Of a stretch of 8,219 nt of DNA, positions 6,402 to 8,219 are shown piece by piece. The notes beneath the pieces are model-generated. The model had not been told where the DNA came from. It ran no database searches and saw nothing but the letters and a program-made list of their open reading frames with translations. Within the stretch, counting starts at the first letter, position 1. Each line of letters opens with the position of its first letter. Source of the DNA: an uncultured Eubacteriales bacterium. Its GTDB lineage: Bacteria; Bacillota; Clostridia; Oscillospirales; Oscillospiraceae. The stretch lies in assembly GCA_900548625.1 (NCBI GenBank), contig URLO01000066.1, positions 1 through 8,219 of the forward strand, in the 5' to 3' direction. The position numbers and the translations under genes were made by a program.

Positions 6402-6448
6402 AAAGAACCGTAATTGTAATGCAACTGCACTGCAATTACGGTTCTTTT
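6401..6448 (+). terminator. Hairpin after tRNA-Arg, likely terminator
   Basis: A perfect 16-bp stem, AAAAGAACCGTAATTG (6401-6416) with CAATTACGGTTCTTTT (6433-6448), encloses a 16-nt loop and ends in TTTTCTATTT. The left arm starts on the terminal A of the encoded CCA, so it directly abuts the tRNA. The matching A and T runs could serve both directions. Confidence 0.75.
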
Positions 6449-6491
6449 CTATTTCTGCCCGGAGGACGGCTCGCAGCATTTTTGTACTTGA

Positions 6492-6509
6492 CAGAATTTG
6501 CGTATTCTG
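6492..6509. promoter_or_regulatory. Inverted repeat upstream of the lipoprotein promoter (possible operator)
   Basis: CAGAAT (6492-6497) and ATTCTG (6504-6509) are exact reverse complements 6 nt apart, just upstream of the extended -10 element and overlapping a TTGACA box (6488-6493). A binding site is plausible but no known regulator motif is recognised. Confidence 0.3.
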
Positions 6510-6512
6510 CCA

Positions 6513-6521
6513 TGCTATACT
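6513..6521 (+). promoter_or_regulatory. Extended -10 promoter for the lipoprotein gene
   Basis: TGC-TATACT (6513-6521) is an extended -10 element about 65 nt before the lipoprotein ATG. A perfect TTGACA lies upstream at 6488-6493, but the 22-nt spacing is too long for a normal -35, so the extended -10 probably carries recognition. Confidence 0.5.
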
Positions 6522-6585
6522 TGTAATTTTCTTTGGCAGACCTGCGCTGCCTTGCCGCACGATGGAGCGGGAAAGGAAGAAGAAT

Positions 6586-8028
6586 ATGAAAAAGCTGCTG
6601 ATTTGTTTTCTGATCGCCGTGGCCTCGCTGCTGGCCCTCTGCGCATGTCAAAGCAGGGTGGATCTGGACAACGGCCGCAGCGCGCCGACCGGACAGACCA
6701 ACGGCTCGAAGGACACTGCGCCGGAGCAGCCGGACGAATATGGAGGTGAGCCTGTGGAGTTTACGAGCTTTTCTCTCTCAGAGAGCGGCACGCCCGCTGA
6801 AACACGCGTCTATCAGGGATATAAGACAGACAGCGGCGTGCGTCTGGAGTTTTCCGTTACCACGCAAATGTGGGATGACGAGGTGCACGGCTCTGTGGAG
6901 ACCTGCCTTTACACCCATGCGGTCGACGGCGACGAAGCGCTCTACCGGGAGCTGTGTGCCCTGTTTGGAAACTGCCGGGTGGACAAATGGGCTGGCTTCC
7001 ATGGCGAGAATCCTCCGGATGTGTTCGACGGGACCTTCATGCACTTTGAAGCGGTTCTGGCGGACGGGAGCAGGATAAGCGCCGATGGCAGCAACAACTT
7101 CCCCTCCAATTACGGCACATTCCGGAATGCCGTTCAGAAGCTGACCACAGAGGCGCGCATCCGTTCGACTGAGTTTTGCGACAGCTCCTACGCGCTCACA
7201 CTGCCGGAAAGCTGGGTCGGCGTTGTGACTGCAAGCTTTTCTGATTTCGGTGTGTCGTTCCGCGTGGATACGGCGGACGGCAAAGGCGCAACATTTATGA
7301 TCATAGATAACAGCGGCTATGGCTATTCGCCGGACTCGTATCCCGGAAGGATCGAGGCCGGACGCCTTGTCTCCGATGGCGATGTCCGTTTCCTCACGGT
7401 GCGCGACCAGTACGAGCTTGACACGTATGGCGATGCGATCTCGGAGGAGGCGCGCGCGCTCTGGGAGACCTATGGGCAGGACAAAATGGCCATTGTCGAA
7501 AGCATCCGCGGCATCAACGGCTATACGTTCTGCCCCGAGGACGGGTCTGCGCTGTATGAGTCGGATGCGATCCAGCTTGCGGACCGTGCGCGGAGCCTCT
7601 GGCTCATGTTCAGCTTCGCGGGCGAATATTCAGGGGGCGTCCAGCCCACCATCATAAATGGCCGGAGCTATAAGCCCATGTTCCCCATGTATGAGTGCGT
7701 TTTTACGATCGATGCGGTACGCGAGCGCTTTTTGGAGGTCTTTTCCGAGGCGTTCACAGACAGAACGATCAGCCGCGCCATCGAGCAGGGAGATCTGCTC
7801 GAGTATGAAGACGATGTCTATGTGGCATATAAGAAAAACAAGGGGGAGACCTCCGGCAACAGCTGGGTGTCCGAGCTCCGCGAGGAAGGCGACGGAAAAT
7901 ATACGGTCGTGATGGCGGTCAGAATGTCCTCCTCGGATGAGATCCGCTATGTCGAGCTGCCGGTGGAAAAAAACGCAGCCGGGGCGTTCGTATTCTCGGA
8001 CTATCCCTATTGGGATGAATCCGAGTGA
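6586..8028 (+). CDS. Predicted lipoprotein of unknown function
   Basis: The product has 480 residues. The start MKKLLICFL at 6586 follows AAAGGA (6572-6577) at 8 nt spacing and opens a classic lipoprotein signal: KK, a hydrophobic core (4-18), and lipobox LCAC with the lipidated cysteine at C21. The open frame extends upstream to 6277, but only through tRNA and terminator sequence. A low-complexity linker (about 22-55, rich in G, S, T, P, D) precedes the folded part. Three portions can be told apart: about 56-190, containing DGSRISADGSNNFPSNYGTF (160-179); about 200-345, starting ALTLPESWVG (203-212); and about 355-480, rich in aromatic and acidic residues. I recognise no enzyme motif or named domain with confidence. 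It should sit on the outer face of the cytoplasmic membrane. It has its own promoter and stands alone, and nothing ties it to the purine genes. Confidence 0.85.
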   Translation: MKKLLICFLIAVASLLALCACQSRVDLDNGRSAPTGQTNGSKDTAPEQPDEYGGEPVEFTSFSLSESGTPAETRVYQGYKTDSGVRLEFSVTTQMWDDEVHGSVETCLYTHAVDGDEALYRELCALFGNCRVDKWAGFHGENPPDVFDGTFMHFEAVLADGSRISADGSNNFPSNYGTFRNAVQKLTTEARIRSTEFCDSSYALTLPESWVGVVTASFSDFGVSFRVDTADGKGATFMIIDNSGYGYSPDSYPGRIEAGRLVSDGDVRFLTVRDQYELDTYGDAISEEARALWETYGQDKMAIVESIRGINGYTFCPEDGSALYESDAIQLADRARSLWLMFSFAGEYSGGVQPTIINGRSYKPMFPMYECVFTIDAVRERFLEVFSEAFTDRTISRAIEQGDLLEYEDDVYVAYKKNKGETSGNSWVSELREEGDGKYTVVMAVRMSSSDEIRYVELPVEKNAAGAFVFSDYPYWDESE

Positions 8029-8077
8029 GCCGCCGCACATGGCAAAAAACCTGCCCGATAACCTGCTTGACACGCTT

Positions 8078-8108
8078 GATCGCCGGACGCAGCCCGCGTC
8101 CGGCGATC
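8078..8108 (+). terminator. Strong GC-rich hairpin downstream of the lipoprotein gene
   Basis: GATCGCCGGACGC (8078-8090) and GCGTCCGGCGATC (8096-8108) form a perfect 13-bp stem with loop AGCCC, 49 bp after the stop codon. No T run follows, so it is terminator-like in position and strength but not a textbook intrinsic terminator. It abuts repeat copy B. Confidence 0.5.
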
Positions 8109-8212
8109 TGAGCTTGTCAAAAAAGACTTTTTGACAAGCTCGCAAACGCGAACCGCGGGGCTGGGTTCGCGTTTGAAAAGGCTGCACCCGGCTGCGCGCA
8201 TAATTTGTGCGC
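8108..8212 (+). repeat. Dispersed structured repeat, copy B (105 bp, may continue past window)
   Basis: Inverted relative to copy A (4675-4779), ungapped, with 3 mismatches in 105. It holds the hairpins GAGCTTGTCAAAAA/TTTTTGACAAGCTC (8110-8123 with 8128-8141) and CAAACGCGAACC/GGTTCGCGTTTG (8143-8154 with 8164-8175). It ends in AATTTGTGCGC (8202-8212), which in copy A is one arm of a further stem; the partner arm would lie beyond 8219. It starts 79 bp after the lipoprotein stop, in the same orientation relative to that gene as copy A has to the deaminase gene. Confidence 0.9.
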
Positions 8213-8219
8213 TGCTTGC

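Noticed and set aside
6167..6430. N-terminal extension of the deaminase to 6430
   Set aside because: The extra residues translate the promoter and the antisense strand of tRNA-Arg, giving the well-known spurious EGTRTPDLLVRSQ peptide. The family start and Shine-Dalgarno are at 6166.
6277..6585. N-terminal extension of the lipoprotein to 6277
   Set aside because: It reads through the tRNA, its hairpin and the lipoprotein promoter, and it would bury the signal peptide internally.
7630..8187. Minus-strand open frame of 185 codons
   Set aside because: It starts in repeat copy B and runs antisense through the lipoprotein gene, with no supporting signal.
4675..8212. Composite transposon bounded by the inverted 105-bp repeats
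   Set aside because: The segment between them holds a deaminase gene, a tRNA and a lipoprotein gene, with no transposase or recombinase, and no target-site duplication is visible (copy B may also continue off-window).

Overview
The window looks like a chromosomal segment of a GC-rich anaerobic Clostridium-class Bacillota, most plausibly a gut member of the Oscillospirales. The signs are strong AGGAGG-type ribosome binding sites, near-consensus sigma-A -10 boxes (TATAAT) inside short AT-rich promoter patches, high-GC third codon positions, and a Gram-positive style lipoprotein. This assignment is inference from style and gene content; no marker gene is present.

Layout. (1) Positions 1-4212, minus strand: a three-gene operon read right to left, ssnA-type amidohydrolase (4212-2869), a small four-helix membrane protein (2834-2385) and a YgfK-type iron-sulfur flavoprotein (2366 to the left edge, C-terminus cut off). 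(2) Positions 4213-4807: a 595-bp non-coding stretch. Its left part is a long ssnA leader with a clear promoter, a palindrome at the expected transcription start and a terminator-like hairpin. Its right part is a dense array of perfect stem-loops. (3) Positions 4808-6166, minus strand: an 8-oxoguanine deaminase-type amidohydrolase with its own promoter. (4) Positions 6325-6401, plus strand: tRNA-Arg(ACG) with encoded CCA, divergent from the deaminase and followed by a hairpin. (5) Positions 6586-8028, plus strand: a 480-residue lipoprotein of unknown function. (6) Positions 8029-8219: a non-coding tail carrying a second, inverted copy (102/105 identical) of a structured repeat also found at 4675-4779.

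How the genes work together. ygfK and ssnA are signature genes of an anaerobic purine/urate catabolism cluster in E. coli (the xdhD-ygfM-ssnA-ygfK region) and in many gut anaerobes. An 8-oxoguanine deaminase would convert 8-oxoguanine to urate and ammonia, so it could feed oxidised guanine into that pathway. The membrane protein between ssnA and ygfK is not part of the E. coli arrangement and is the least explained member. The exact reactions of SsnA and YgfK cannot be settled from sequence. The main non-coding surprises are the repeat placed in the same orientation after two unrelated genes, and the possible attenuator in front of ssnA.
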